The translations under genes were made by a program, and so were the position numbers. This document shows, piece by piece, positions 1 to 8,675 of a stretch of 64,000 nucleotides of DNA. The notes under the pieces are model-generated. The model was not told where the DNA came from, ran no database searches, and saw only the letters and a list, made by a program, of their open reading frames with translations. The stretch covers positions 1-64,000 of the forward strand of contig NZ_JTHP01000018.1 of the NCBI RefSeq assembly GCF_000943545.1. The letters are read 5' to 3'. Every line of letters starts with the position of its first letter. The stretch's first letter is position 1. This DNA is from Paenibacillus terrae (GTDB lineage Bacteria > Bacillota > Bacilli > Paenibacillales > Paenibacillaceae).

Positions 1-66
1 TATTGGGACAGTGCCTTTTTGTTTTTTTTATATTTGTTTATTTTGACATTAATATCACAGGCAGAA

Positions 67-336
67 TCAATGATTGTCCATTTCATCCTCAGGAATGTAC
101 TCAACAATATCAGCAAGAGTAATAGTCCGTGTAAATCTCCGTTGGCGGGCAAATTTGTTCAGAGCATCAAGTATGTGGACGAGTGTTTCCAGTTCAAGTC
201 TTTTGGTTTTTCCATTTACCATATCAATGACGGTAGCAGGACGTATTTTCGCTTCTACGGCCAGTCTGTTACGTGTAATATCAAGTTCTTCCAAGATGTC
301 ACCAAGTTTAAAATGGTACCTATTTTTAACATCCAT
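67..336 (-). CDS. XRE/Cro-type HTH transcriptional regulator
   Basis: An 89-residue protein that is essentially one Cro/C1-type helix-turn-helix domain. Residues 10-60 show the family pattern: a first helix (LGDILEELDITRNRLAVEA), a recognition helix after KIRPATVIDMVNGK, then a hydrophobic helix (LETLVHILDALN). Stand-alone regulators of this size usually bind DNA as dimers and often repress their own promoter. The ATG is preceded by AGAGGAG at good spacing. The gene is divergent from the unknown gene at 563, and the 226-bp gap holds a palindrome and a direct repeat that could be its operator. The target is inferred only. Confidence 0.8.
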   Translation of the reverse strand: MDVKNRYHFKLGDILEELDITRNRLAVEAKIRPATVIDMVNGKTKRLELETLVHILDALNKFARQRRFTRTITLADIVEYIPEDEMDNH

Positions 337-410
337 AATTTGAATTCTCCTCTTGTGTATCTAAAGTATGGATTTGATCGCGTTATAATAAAATAATCAC
401 GAAAATCATT

Positions 411-472
411 GAAGTTTTACTACAGAAGTATTATTATAAAAGTACATTAAATGTACTTCAGAAGTTTTACTA
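411..472. promoter_or_regulatory. candidate operator between divergent genes
   Basis: A perfect inverted repeat AAGTACATTAAATGTACTT (440-458) lies midway between two copies of the direct repeat GAAGTTTTACTA (411-422 and 461-472). The arrangement sits between the divergent XRE gene and the gene at 563, where an autoregulatory operator would be expected. No binding data exist; the role is inferred from position and symmetry. Confidence 0.45.
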
Positions 473-562
473 TTGTTTTTAAGAATATCTTTTTTAATGA
501 ATTGTTAATAGGTCTGCCCTAATGGTAATACTCTAATTTCATAAAGAGGGAGCTAAATTCTA

Positions 563-922
563 ATGAACAAAAGTAATTTTGAAAAAGTAAGTCTCATTCT
601 TGGTCCCTGCGATCTTCCGCATATGTATGAGCTTTTTGAGGGCTATCTGATCAAGGACCGTTACGTCATCATGATCGACAATAGCGTGCTTACCCTTCGA
701 CATGTAAAAAAGGAAAGACATCATTCCCATCTATATGTTGACGGCGATACAGGTGGCATCACTCTTGCAAGGCATGTACAACGTGAAGACATAGATGTGA
801 TTACTGAGTTGGTCGAACGATTGCGCAACATGGATGCATTAAGTTTTCTTACAGATGAACTGTTATGGAATACATGTCGGGAAGATATAGACTTTGATTT
901 AGTTCGGAACAAAGGACTATGA
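563..922 (+). CDS. unknown small protein
   Basis: A 119-residue protein that I do not recognise. It has no signal peptide or membrane segment. The middle is rich in charged residues and histidine (KKERHHSHLYVDGD), and the C-terminal half looks helical (ITELVERLRNMDALSFLTDELL). The start is supported by GAGGGAG about 10 bases upstream of the ATG. It is divergent from the XRE regulator and followed by an AT-rich hairpin that could terminate it. The partnership with the regulator is inferred from position alone. Confidence 0.6.
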   Translation: MNKSNFEKVSLILGPCDLPHMYELFEGYLIKDRYVIMIDNSVLTLRHVKKERHHSHLYVDGDTGGITLARHVQREDIDVITELVERLRNMDALSFLTDELLWNTCREDIDFDLVRNKGL

Positions 923-937
923 AAAAATGGCGAACGT

Positions 938-960
938 AAATTCGGATTCGAATTTTTGTT
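938..960 (+). terminator. AT-rich terminator after the gene at 563
   Basis: AAATTCG and CGAATTT arms around a short loop, followed by T residues. The stem is weak but correctly placed 16 bases after the stop codon. Confidence 0.45.
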
Positions 961-975
961 CCGACGTTACTTAAC

Positions 976-1173
976 TATAATGTAACACAGAAGCGTAAAA
1001 GGGTGAAACAAACTCTTCCGTTACTCAAGGTACATATTTACTCTACAAATAGTCTTTAGGCACAGACTCCCAATAAGAGCCTAAATGAATAGAATAGTGA
1101 TTTACACATGGCTAAAACAGATGTGGTACCTGCACTCCTGATGGTGGTACACAGGAAGGCAGGTACTTTTTTT
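976..1173 (+). ncRNA. candidate structured RNA, orphan transcription unit
   Basis: A perfect -10 box TATAAT (976-981) with a weak -35 region predicts a start near 988. The next 185 bases contain no convincing reading frame but three nested or serial hairpins: GTAAC/GTTAC (982-986 with 1019-1023) enclosing AAGGGT/ACTCTT, then TTTAGGC/GCCTAAA (1055-1085), then a strong terminator GTACCTGC/GCAGGTAC (1126-1166) followed by seven T. The terminator loop contains GGTGGTAC, which resembles part of a T-box antiterminator, but no gene lies downstream: a second terminator and the convergent esterase follow. It could be a small regulatory RNA or a leader that has lost its gene. I cannot assign it to a known RNA family. 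Confidence 0.45.
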
Positions 1174-1184
1174 AGATAGCAAAA

Positions 1185-1227
1185 CAGCGCCAGACGGGTA
1201 TCGAACCGCCTGGCGCTTTATTTTTAG
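1185..1227. terminator. bidirectional terminator between ncRNA unit and esterase
   Basis: An 8-bp GC-rich stem AGCGCCAG/CTGGCGCT extended by further pairs, with T-rich sequence on both sides (TTTATTTTTA on the plus strand, GTTTTGC on the minus strand). It can end the esterase transcript and back up the terminator at 1126-1173. Confidence 0.8.
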
Positions 1228-1245
1228 AGGTATACAAACATCATT

Positions 1246-2478
1246 TTATTTCTTTTGTGCAAACAGCCACTCAATCATATCCTGATTTTGCAAAGCGGGA
1301 ACCCATGAGAAGTGTCCTACAGGTTTGATAATTCCAGCTTCATATTCAGTAAAATGAATGAGATTTCCGTTTTGTGCTTGAATGGCAGCTACCATTTCTT
1401 GCGAGTTTTTAGGGCTTACCGAGGTGTCGTCTACGGCATGGAAGGCCCAAATAGGTACGTTTTTCAATACTTCGACGTGTTTAGGATCAACAGGAGCATA
1501 CATGTTAACGGCTTTCTCATAGTTGGTCAAACCGGCAATCGGCACACCTGCGGCGAACAAATCAAGATTTTTCTCCAACAATCTCCACGTTCCCATAGCT
1601 CCTTGAGAAATACCAACGATATAGATTCGGTTAGTGTCGATCGGATATTTTAACGCCGTTTCACGTACCAGATCGGCTACAGCGCTGTTGCGCGGCTCAT
1701 CCGCCCAAATGAATTTATGTTCCAGGTCAATCGGGCTTTGTGGAGCGATTACGAAGGAAGGGTGTTTGGCTTGCTGCTCAGGAGAAGCCCAAGTAACGGC
1801 ACCAGCATTCGCCAGCAGGTTCACTCCGTTTCCGTCACCACGTTCGCCGTTTCCATGCAGAAACACAACCAGCGGGTAGGTTTTGCCAGACTCTACTTTA
1901 GGCTCAAACGTAAAGTAGTTCAGTTTGAAGCCGTCTTTATTTTCAAAGGTGTTTTTTTGGAAATCGTCCACGATAGGTGTAACTTTATCGGTTGCTTTTA
2001 CAGTCTGTGCAGTGGCTGGAATGACTGCTTTCTTTTGAGTTGCGAAGTCTTTCTTTTGACTAATGTAATAATTCAACGTGTTGATGCGGTTGACGCCACT
2101 CGTTGCATCGTAAGTAAGGGTACTTGCATTTTTATCCTGTGTATCCAGTTCGATCACGACATACTTGCCATGAGTACTGCGGTTGGTGATGATTCCAGAA
2201 TCGTTGGTATACACACCAGTCACGGTTCTGTCTGTGTATACATCATTAAGTACAGATTGAACCTGAAAGCTGGAAGTGGACAAGGATGCCCCGTCAATAT
2301 TGGTGCTGTATTTCAGTACAACGGCAGAAACGACTTCACCCAAAGGCTGTACCTGAGTAAGCAGGGTAGCCTGTGGTGCTGGTACATCGGATGCTGCGGC
2401 AGAGCTGGAGGACGGAAAAACGATCGTGAGCAGGAACACGAAAGATAGTAGAACAAGGGCGAAATGTCTTCTTTGCAT
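1246..2478 (-). CDS. secreted alpha/beta-hydrolase esterase (carboxylesterase / PHB-depolymerase-like)
   Basis: A secreted serine hydrolase. The best start is the ATG at 2478, because AAAGGAGATC sits just upstream of it; an ATG 24 bases further up lacks a site. This gives 410 residues. A signal peptide (MQRRHFALVLLSFVFLL, ending near SSAAA) leads into an Ig-like N-terminal part of about 150 residues and then an alpha/beta-hydrolase domain. The oxyanion region is FLHGNGERGDG, the nucleophile elbow is GISQGAMG, and a late GHFSW could give the catalytic histidine. This layout matches Paenibacillus proteins annotated as phospholipase/carboxylesterase or poly-hydroxyalkanoate depolymerase-like. 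The substrate is not known. A leader terminator and cre-like sites upstream suggest catabolite control. Confidence 0.82.
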   Translation of the reverse strand: MQRRHFALVLLSFVFLLTIVFPSSSSAAASDVPAPQATLLTQVQPLGEVVSAVVLKYSTNIDGASLSTSSFQVQSVLNDVYTDRTVTGVYTNDSGIITNRSTHGKYVVIELDTQDKNASTLTYDATSGVNRINTLNYYISQKKDFATQKKAVIPATAQTVKATDKVTPIVDDFQKNTFENKDGFKLNYFTFEPKVESGKTYPLVVFLHGNGERGDGNGVNLLANAGAVTWASPEQQAKHPSFVIAPQSPIDLEHKFIWADEPRNSAVADLVRETALKYPIDTNRIYIVGISQGAMGTWRLLEKNLDLFAAGVPIAGLTNYEKAVNMYAPVDPKHVEVLKNVPIWAFHAVDDTSVSPKNSQEMVAAIQAQNGNLIHFTEYEAGIIKPVGHFSWVPALQNQDMIEWLFAQKK

Positions 2479-2496
2479 GAAATTGATCTCCTTTGG

Positions 2497-2512
2497 TGTC
2501 ATTTTTTTAAGC
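2497..2512 (-). promoter_or_regulatory. cre-like site overlapping the esterase start region
   Basis: The minus strand reads TTGTAAGCGCTTAAAA, close to the CcpA consensus WTGNAARCGNWWWCA except at the 3' end. A second core, TGAAAGCGCT, lies at about 2662. Together they suggest carbon catabolite control, but both are partial matches. Confidence 0.35.
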
Positions 2513-2567
2513 GCTTACAAATGCTTGGGATGGTTGACTGTATAATGCTGCATCGATATAAAATCAA

Positions 2568-2613
2568 AAAAAGGCAAACTCCGGGTACACAAATGTACTC
2601 GGGTTTTGCCTTT
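2568..2613 (-). terminator. intrinsic terminator in the esterase leader (possible attenuator)
   Basis: A long imperfect hairpin, with arms AAAGGCAAA-CTCCGGGTAC and GTACTCGGG-TTTTGCCTTT around ACAAAT. On the minus strand the stem is followed by CCTTTTTTTGATTTT, a good U-tract. It lies 90 bases upstream of the minus-strand esterase and no other minus-strand gene ends here, so it would stop transcription in the esterase's own leader. Confidence 0.6.
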
Positions 2614-2781
2614 TCAGTAACAATCCCACTTGCAGGATAGCATCTTCATTGGAATTTGACAAGTGAAAGCGCTACAATTTTGGATGTTTTTTGTATTATC
2701 TCAACTTTTGCAGCTGTAATAAGAGCTAAATCTCTTATGTTTTGATGGTTAGCCCCGACAGATAACCCCAAAAACCGGGGC

Positions 2782-2849
2782 TTCCCAAACGTAATGTTGT
2801 GGGTTATAATCCCTTTAACTTAACAGTGTTAATTTAAATAACAATGTTA
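2782..2849 (+). promoter_or_regulatory. promoter with two TetR-type operators
   Basis: A -35 box TTCCCA (2782-2787) and -10 box TATAAT (2805-2810), 17 bases apart, place the start near 2817. Two palindromes follow at once: TTAACAGTGTTAA (2820-2832) and TAACAATGTTA (2839-2849), centred 18 bp apart. The second abuts the AAAGGAG ribosome site of the desaturase. They are the expected binding sites for the TetR protein encoded by the second gene of the unit. Confidence 0.65.
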
Positions 2850-2866
2850 ACAAAGGAGATGAAATC

Positions 2867-4411
2867 ATGAACAAGTATGATGTTATCGTCATCGGCGCAG
2901 GTCTGGGCGGTTTGTCCTGTGCAGCAAGACTCTCCGCGCTCGGTTACCGGACGGCTGTTTTTGAAAGTCATACCCTGGCGGGCGGCTTTGCAACTGAATT
3001 CAAAAGAAAGGGTTATACTTTTGACGTATCCCTGCATGGCGTCGGCGGACTCGAAGAAGGCAGCTTCGCTCAGTTGCTGAAAGATTGCAAAGTGGACGGA
3101 CAGGTCGTGCCTCTCCGCAAAAAACACCCGTATTCCATTCGTTGGGAAGGGCAGATCGTTGATATCCCGTCCGATGTGCAGGAATATGTGCAGCTCCTCA
3201 AAAACATGTTCCCTGCTGAGCAGGCAGCCATCGACAGCCTGTTTGCAGGTATTCACCGTTTTGAGGAAGGCTTCTCCGCCTTCTCTTCCTCTTCCCTCAC
3301 TTCCTGGCGCAAGGCGGCTGGCCTGCTCAAAGCAGGAATCTTCTTCCGCTGGACGCAAATGACCACTTGGGAGGCTGTAAGTCAGTTTGGGCTGTCTGAG
3401 AAATTCACGGAATTTTTCACCGCGCTCTGGCCCTATTATGGATTGCCCCCGAAGCGGCTTGCCGCCTTGTATTTTTTCATTCCCTGGATCGGCTATCATC
3501 TGGAGGGAACGTATTACATTCAGGGAGGCGCACAGGCTTTATCCAATGCACTGGTTGCCGCCATTGAGTCAGCCGGCGGAGAGGTTCACCTGCGCAGTCA
3601 GGTGTCGGAGATTGTGCTCAAAGGCGGCAAAGCAGTTGGTGTACGCCTGAAAAAAGGGGACGTATATGAAGCCAAATGGATTGTGTCCGGTATCAGTCCC
3701 CATCATACCTATGGCCGTCTGCTGTCGAACCATGATGCTGCCCGCCGTGAGCTGGAAGCCGTCAGCATGCTGGAGACCGGCACATCTCTCACCCAATTGT
3801 ATCTTGGGTTATCTTGCGAGCCGCGTGAGCTAGGCATCACCGAAGAAGACTTAATCCTGCGTAACGAGCCGGATTCGGAGACAGATTATGAAGTCATGAT
3901 GAGCGGTCAGTATACCAAAGGCAACTGGATGCTCACCAATTATAACGCCATGGACCCCACACTTAATGAACCGGGTAAAGGCGTTATTGCAGTTACATTT
4001 TTGGACAGGTTTGAGAACTGGCCTGCCACACATCCCGAATATAAAGCCAAAAAAGAAGCCGTAATACGGCAGATACTGGAGCTCCTTGAACAGCTGTATC
4101 CGGGTTTTGGCAGTAAAGTGGTGGTAGCCGAGTTGGGCACACCGCGTACGATGCAGCGTTATACTGCCAATCCTGATGGGGCCGTCTATGGCTACGCGCA
4201 AACTGTCCGGCAGTCCGGTATTAAAAGGCTGAAGCGCAAAACAGCGGTGAACCGTCTGTCATTGGTTGGGGCCTGGACACAACCCGGGGGCGGGTTTCAA
4301 GGGGCTATGAACTCAGGTATAATGGAAGCTGATCGTATCTCCGCCAAATTGGGGCAGGCAGAAAGGGCAAGTACATCTACTCATGAAACATATCAAACGC
4401 CGAGAACGTGA
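2867..4411 (+). CDS. FAD-dependent phytoene desaturase-like oxidoreductase
   Basis: A 514-residue flavoprotein of the carotenoid desaturase/isomerase and retinol-saturase superfamily. The N-terminus has the dinucleotide-binding motif VIGAGLGGLSCAARL followed by the acidic strand end at VFES. The C-terminus has the family's second FAD contact, LSLVGAWTQPGGGFQGAMNS. Length fits the CrtI/CrtN/CrtO group. No phytoene synthase or other carotenoid gene is nearby, so the substrate is open; a polyene or lipid substrate is inferred. The ATG follows AAAGGAGATGAAATC. It overlaps the downstream tetR gene by 29 bases and is probably repressed by that protein. Confidence 0.85.
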   Translation: MNKYDVIVIGAGLGGLSCAARLSALGYRTAVFESHTLAGGFATEFKRKGYTFDVSLHGVGGLEEGSFAQLLKDCKVDGQVVPLRKKHPYSIRWEGQIVDIPSDVQEYVQLLKNMFPAEQAAIDSLFAGIHRFEEGFSAFSSSSLTSWRKAAGLLKAGIFFRWTQMTTWEAVSQFGLSEKFTEFFTALWPYYGLPPKRLAALYFFIPWIGYHLEGTYYIQGGAQALSNALVAAIESAGGEVHLRSQVSEIVLKGGKAVGVRLKKGDVYEAKWIVSGISPHHTYGRLLSNHDAARRELEAVSMLETGTSLTQLYLGLSCEPRELGITEEDLILRNEPDSETDYEVMMSGQYTKGNWMLTNYNAMDPTLNEPGKGVIAVTFLDRFENWPATHPEYKAKKEAVIRQILELLEQLYPGFGSKVVVAELGTPRTMQRYTANPDGAVYGYAQTVRQSGIKRLKRKTAVNRLSLVGAWTQPGGGFQGAMNSGIMEADRISAKLGQAERASTSTHETYQTPRT

Positions 4412-4997
4412 AAGCAGTGAGATCCGCCGGAAAATAATCGAGGCCGCCCGCTCGCTTTTCCTGAACCAAGGGTATGCCGAAGTTTCTATGCGCAAAATTG
4501 CGGATCAGATCGAATATTCGCCAACGACCATTTATCATTATTTTGCCAATAAGGAAGCGATTGTCCGTGAACTGCTGATTGAAGGAAATTCCATGTTTTT
4601 GCAGACTCTTCAGCAGCGTGCGGAAGAAGCACAGGCAGCAGGATTGAATGCCCTGGATGTGCTGAAAACAGTGTCCGACGCTTATGTTCGTTTTGGAACG
4701 GCTAACCCGGAATATTACAACATCCTGTTTATCAGCAACCTGGAATCTGTAAGTTTAATCAGCCTTATTGACAGTGGACGCTTTAAAGGCTTTGAACTGC
4801 TTGAATCCGGACTAAAAGCTGCTATGAATGATGGCAGCATAACTCAAGGGGATGAGCGCCTGATCGCTACATCCGTATGGAGCATGCTGCACGGATTGAC
4901 TTCCCTACTCCTGAATTTTGATTTCCCTACGGCAAAATCGAATGACGAATTAATTTCATTCACTATAGATACCTTTTTTCGGGGGGTAAGCCGATGA
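4383..4997 (+). CDS. TetR-family repressor
   Basis: A 204-residue TetR/AcrR regulator. The DNA-binding domain is at residues 15-62 (IIEAARSLFLNQGYAEVSMRKIADQIEYSPTTIYHYF), a textbook match. The rest is a helical ligand and dimer domain. The ATG lies inside the 3' end of the desaturase gene, so the two are cotranscribed and probably translationally coupled. The twin palindromes upstream of the desaturase are its likely operator, giving a feedback loop that would open when a ligand, perhaps a lipid, binds. The ligand cannot be read from the sequence. Confidence 0.9.
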   Translation: MKHIKRRERESSEIRRKIIEAARSLFLNQGYAEVSMRKIADQIEYSPTTIYHYFANKEAIVRELLIEGNSMFLQTLQQRAEEAQAAGLNALDVLKTVSDAYVRFGTANPEYYNILFISNLESVSLISLIDSGRFKGFELLESGLKAAMNDGSITQGDERLIATSVWSMLHGLTSLLLNFDFPTAKSNDELISFTIDTFFRGVSR

Positions 4998-5015
4998 CGC
5001 AGCGGCTCCAAAAGG

Positions 5016-6443
5016 TTAACAAAGCTCCAAATCAGAAAGTTGCTCCAGCACTGCTTCAATACGGCGTTTATCTTTTTTGAGCATAACAAGCTGCAAAGAA
5101 GCATGAAGCAGAGCTGAGATGTTAGCCCAAGCGTCTGTTTCCAGAGTGGGGAGAAGATTTCGGTGGATCATGATATCCAGTGCTTCGGTTGTGATTTTCT
5201 GATGAAGCTCGCTGTCGGATAGCCATTCAAGCAACTGTTTAGTTGTAGGACGGGAGTGTGCGAAAAGCGTTGCCCAGCCATCCACCGGATGATTCACCTT
5301 ATCCCGCATCCAGTCAATGACCTGTGGTGAATGAAAATGCTGTAGCTGCCCGTTAGCGGCATACCCTTCTAATTTACCATTCCCCGCCGAATGCCGTAGC
5401 AGGTTATTGCAAACGTATGCTAATCCTTCATGCTCGGGCAGGCAGCGGGCGGTCAGGTAGGCACGGGTGGATACAAATGTACCTACAGCAATAGAGCCGC
5501 TATTTGGAACCGAGGAAGAAGTCCACGCTTGCACAGCGCCCGGCTGCCATAAGGAGCGGACCCAATCGGCAGCTCCGTCGCCAGCGGTTTCTCCTATAAA
5601 GACGGCTAATGTAGCGAATTGTGCAGGGTTATGCTGAATGCGCTGCTCCCAGGCAAGAAAAGTATCCTTCGGATCATAGGGCTGAAAAGCCTGTAATATG
5701 GCAGGATTGTCTACACCATGCATCGTGGTGTATCTAATCAAAGCTTCAAGCGAATGGGCATCCTCCAGCTTCACATTGCAGAACGTATCCAGCCACCGTA
5801 CCCACATTTGTAGTGGGGGACTTTTGAGCTGAATGCCATGCTCGTCAATCACTGTCGTCCAATCCCATACCCATAGGCCGTGCAACGTGAGGATGGTGTC
5901 TATATAGGCGAGCAGATTGTCCGCAAGCAAGGTGAATCGATCCTGTTCGTGATCATAGCAGAACACCGCAGGCTCGGTAGTGGATGTCGCCAAATCGAGT
6001 AACACTGGATCGCCCGCACCGTTATAGTTAAAAATCAGATACCGATGTTCGTCCATTGCCGCTGGTGAGTCTGCATTTTCCCCATAGGATGTGAAATAGC
6101 TAATATACTCATGATTCCAGCCAAACTCACCCGTGATATCATCGAGTATGTTCAGTTCGTAATCAGAGGCGAAGCTATGTTCACCTGTACGTCTCGATGC
6201 ATTAGTTACAATGCAGTGTTGGGGGAGCGACCATAACAGATATAGGCTGCCACATCGTTGTATCAATTCTGACAGGGAGGCAGGCAAAGTCATCTGTAGC
6301 CGTTCCTCCAGAGCAGTTATCTCCACTGTGGAGATGCCCTCCGTCCACTTGTATTCCACGTCAGGCATTCCGCTTTGTCTCAGACGTTCTGCGATATCTC
6401 CCAGTCTATCAAGGGTTTGCTCAAAATATGCCGTCATTTTCAT
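5016..6443 (-). CDS. SMI1/KNR4 (SUKH) domain protein
   Basis: A 475-residue cytoplasmic protein. Residues 33-190 carry an SMI1/KNR4-like fold: ITALEERLQMTLPASLSELIQRCGS is the usual opening, then a run of aromatic strands and YLIFNYNGAGDPVLLDL near the end of the domain. SUKH domains often act as immunity proteins against secreted or contact-dependent toxins. The C-terminal half is helical and unrecognised. AAAGGAGG is 4 bases before the first ATG and 10 before an ATG two codons later, so the start is either 6443 or 6437. No toxin gene is in the window, so immunity is only inferred. Confidence 0.75.
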   Translation of the reverse strand: MKMTAYFEQTLDRLGDIAERLRQSGMPDVEYKWTEGISTVEITALEERLQMTLPASLSELIQRCGSLYLLWSLPQHCIVTNASRRTGEHSFASDYELNILDDITGEFGWNHEYISYFTSYGENADSPAAMDEHRYLIFNYNGAGDPVLLDLATSTTEPAVFCYDHEQDRFTLLADNLLAYIDTILTLHGLWVWDWTTVIDEHGIQLKSPPLQMWVRWLDTFCNVKLEDAHSLEALIRYTTMHGVDNPAILQAFQPYDPKDTFLAWEQRIQHNPAQFATLAVFIGETAGDGAADWVRSLWQPGAVQAWTSSSVPNSGSIAVGTFVSTRAYLTARCLPEHEGLAYVCNNLLRHSAGNGKLEGYAANGQLQHFHSPQVIDWMRDKVNHPVDGWATLFAHSRPTTKQLLEWLSDSELHQKITTEALDIMIHRNLLPTLETDAWANISALLHASLQLVMLKKDKRRIEAVLEQLSDLELC

Positions 6444-6650
6444 TCATCCTCCTTTTACTTTAAAATCAGACAATGCTGCTTCTGCAAGAATAATAGAATC
6501 TGATCACGAAGCTCCGTTGCTTTCTGTTCATTGAGTCCAAAAGTAAATGAGGGATATGCTATAATCAGGAAATAAAATAGTTATAGATTAGTCTATCTTA
6601 ATTGCGTAGGAACTACAATTTGTAAGGGGATGAAGGAGGAACACATCATA

Positions 6651-8285
6651 ATGGCATCAGGGGTACAAGCATACATAGATCCGATTTTCGAGGCAATTGA
6701 TAAGGTATACGCTTCTGAGCAAAAACGAATCGCCGAATTCCAGACAAAAAGTGTCCTTCACGAAGGAATTCATGAATACTTGAACGTCATGTGTAATAAG
6801 AACGGGCTACGGGTAGATATCTATGAGCTATTTGATTGGGACAGTCGTAAACCGGATACGAAGATTCCTAATTTTACGGAGGGTGTAACGCTACAGCAGG
6901 TGCAGGACGAATGGATGCCTGTGATCAGGGAACGGATAGAGACGCTGTTTAAGTCTGAAAAATTTAGTTCCATGTTCTTTCGTTATCGGCTGGAATTTCA
7001 TCTGGAAGTGGTCTTGGAGAAGAAATCCAGCCATTTTACATTTTCACTTCTAAACGAAGATAAACGACAGCATTTGTTAGCCTCTATCCAACAGTTTGTG
7101 GAACAGAAGCTCAACCCCTCCAGTAAAGCTGTGCCGAAGGAAAAGGACGATTTTTTCTTTGTGAGGCATTTGCTCGATCCTCATTTGTACCCTATAGATG
7201 CCGAACGGGTAGGTGACCTTCTGGATCGAATGGATGCAAAAGTGAAGGTGAGCCGAAATCGTGAGGAAGCATGGAGACATCAGCTTAATGGTGACTTGAA
7301 GCGTTGGGCCGAAGATGAATTTTTGGCGAGGTATGCGGATCGTGAAAAAAGCTACGGGTTGGATTATACGGTGAAGCCTGATATTCGTCCTTCAGATATT
7401 CCTGCACCAGCCATGGAGATGTTCCTGCTCACCGCGATGCGAGTGGGTTCGACCGATGCCGATGCACGGCAGAAATATTTGGAGATCGCTTCACAGCTAG
7501 GCTCGGAGCAGGCCGCCCAGTGGCTCAAGAGCGGATCAGGTAGCATTCCAGCGCTATATACAAGCGAGCGTGTCACCTGTAAAGCGAATGATATTTTGCA
7601 AACGCTGGAGGTTCATATTCGTTCGGAGGAAGAAGAGAGCTACAGGGAAGCGCTCGTATATGTATGCGATATTTTACAGAAAGGCTTTACCAAGGAATAT
7701 CGTCTGAAGCTCAAGAGCAAGGTGAAAAATATCCTGCCTGTGCCCAAGCTGGCTAAATCCACGTTGCATCGTTTTTTTGCCAATGCACTGGAATATCCCG
7801 CTCTCTACCCGCTACTGGCTGAATATGCAGATATCGTGATGGAAGAGTTCAAGTGGTACAACGATGTGGAGCCGGGAGAAAAATCGGCGATGCCGGGCAC
7901 CTATGCGGTGATGGGACTGGGCCTGAAAGGAACGGACTATTTTCCATTGGTGATTCGCTATATGAAGCTGGTGGACACGGAGCATCAGTCGGTACAGGAC
8001 GGCTACGCGGCTGTTTTTGCCGAAGCGCATGGACTGACCCGAGACACGATTCCAGTTTGGACGACGATTCTTCTGGCAGGCAACCAAAGTGCCAAGCCGT
8101 TGAAGTCGTCTGGAATCGAAAGCGTAGAGCAGGCACAGGTGCTGGTCGAGGAACTTGAGAAGCTGGAAGAATACGACAAAGAGCTGCTCGTTTACCGAAT
8201 TTGGGGCGGCGAGAAGAAGCTGAAAAGCAGTCTGAAACAGGCTGATCCTGTGGTAAAAGCACTGCTGGCGTCTCTTATTCCATAA
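6651..8285 (+). CDS. large unknown protein (possibly DUF6138 family)
   Basis: A soluble, mostly helical, charged protein of about 544 residues. I would start it at the ATG at 6651 (MASGVQAY), which follows GAAGGAGG, rather than at 6630, where AAGGGG directly touches the ATG. No catalytic motif is visible. It resembles the DUF6138 proteins found beside SMI1/KNR4 genes in Bacillales, but this comes from memory of the family and is uncertain. The C-terminal half is dominated by helices that could form a repeat solenoid. It is convergent with the gene at 8275 and overlaps it by 11 bases. Confidence 0.65.
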   Translation: MASGVQAYIDPIFEAIDKVYASEQKRIAEFQTKSVLHEGIHEYLNVMCNKNGLRVDIYELFDWDSRKPDTKIPNFTEGVTLQQVQDEWMPVIRERIETLFKSEKFSSMFFRYRLEFHLEVVLEKKSSHFTFSLLNEDKRQHLLASIQQFVEQKLNPSSKAVPKEKDDFFFVRHLLDPHLYPIDAERVGDLLDRMDAKVKVSRNREEAWRHQLNGDLKRWAEDEFLARYADREKSYGLDYTVKPDIRPSDIPAPAMEMFLLTAMRVGSTDADARQKYLEIASQLGSEQAAQWLKSGSGSIPALYTSERVTCKANDILQTLEVHIRSEEEESYREALVYVCDILQKGFTKEYRLKLKSKVKNILPVPKLAKSTLHRFFANALEYPALYPLLAEYADIVMEEFKWYNDVEPGEKSAMPGTYAVMGLGLKGTDYFPLVIRYMKLVDTEHQSVQDGYAAVFAEAHGLTRDTIPVWTTILLAGNQSAKPLKSSGIESVEQAQVLVEELEKLEEYDKELLVYRIWGGEKKLKSSLKQADPVVKALLASLIP

Positions 8286-8670
8286 AAGCATCGTATTCGT
8301 GGTAATACTGAAGTCCCTGTGCGATGCGGTGGATGTCCGGCTCGTTGCCGCTGCGGCGTAGCACTTCAATGACATCCTGCACGGTCGCTATCTCCAGCCA
8401 TGCCTGTGCGTGGTGATCGGGAAGGGAAGCAGGAATACTCTCATCGCGGTGATTGGTGACGGTGAGACCTGCATCCTCCAGCTCCCATAGCTCTTCCTCC
8501 GGGATGATATATAATAGGTGGTATTGACAGGATTGCTCTGAAAACGTTCCAGATTGGTGTACCCATTCATTCATACCCGTTTGGCTAACGTCTTGGACTA
8601 ACGCTTCGAGATTATCAAAGGCTTGTATGCTCAGGCTCAGAGATTCCTCCTTGAAGCGTTTCTGTTCCAT
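8275..8670 (-). CDS. unknown small acidic protein
   Basis: A 131-residue soluble protein that I do not recognise. It is acidic, with a central IIPEEELWELEDAGLTV segment and a helical C-terminus. It is the distal member of a minus-strand pair, 5 bases after the gene at 8676-9236, so the two are likely cotranscribed. Its 3' end overlaps the convergent gene at 6651 by 11 bases. Confidence 0.6.
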   Translation of the reverse strand: MEQKRFKEESLSLSIQAFDNLEALVQDVSQTGMNEWVHQSGTFSEQSCQYHLLYIIPEEELWELEDAGLTVTNHRDESIPASLPDHHAQAWLEIATVQDVIEVLRRSGNEPDIHRIAQGLQYYHEYDAFME

Positions 8671-8675
8671 CCTCG

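Noticed and set aside
1126..1173. T-box riboswitch
   Set aside because: Only GGTGGTAC is similar; the AGGGTGGNACCGCG box, a Stem I with specifier loop and a downstream amino-acid gene are not found.
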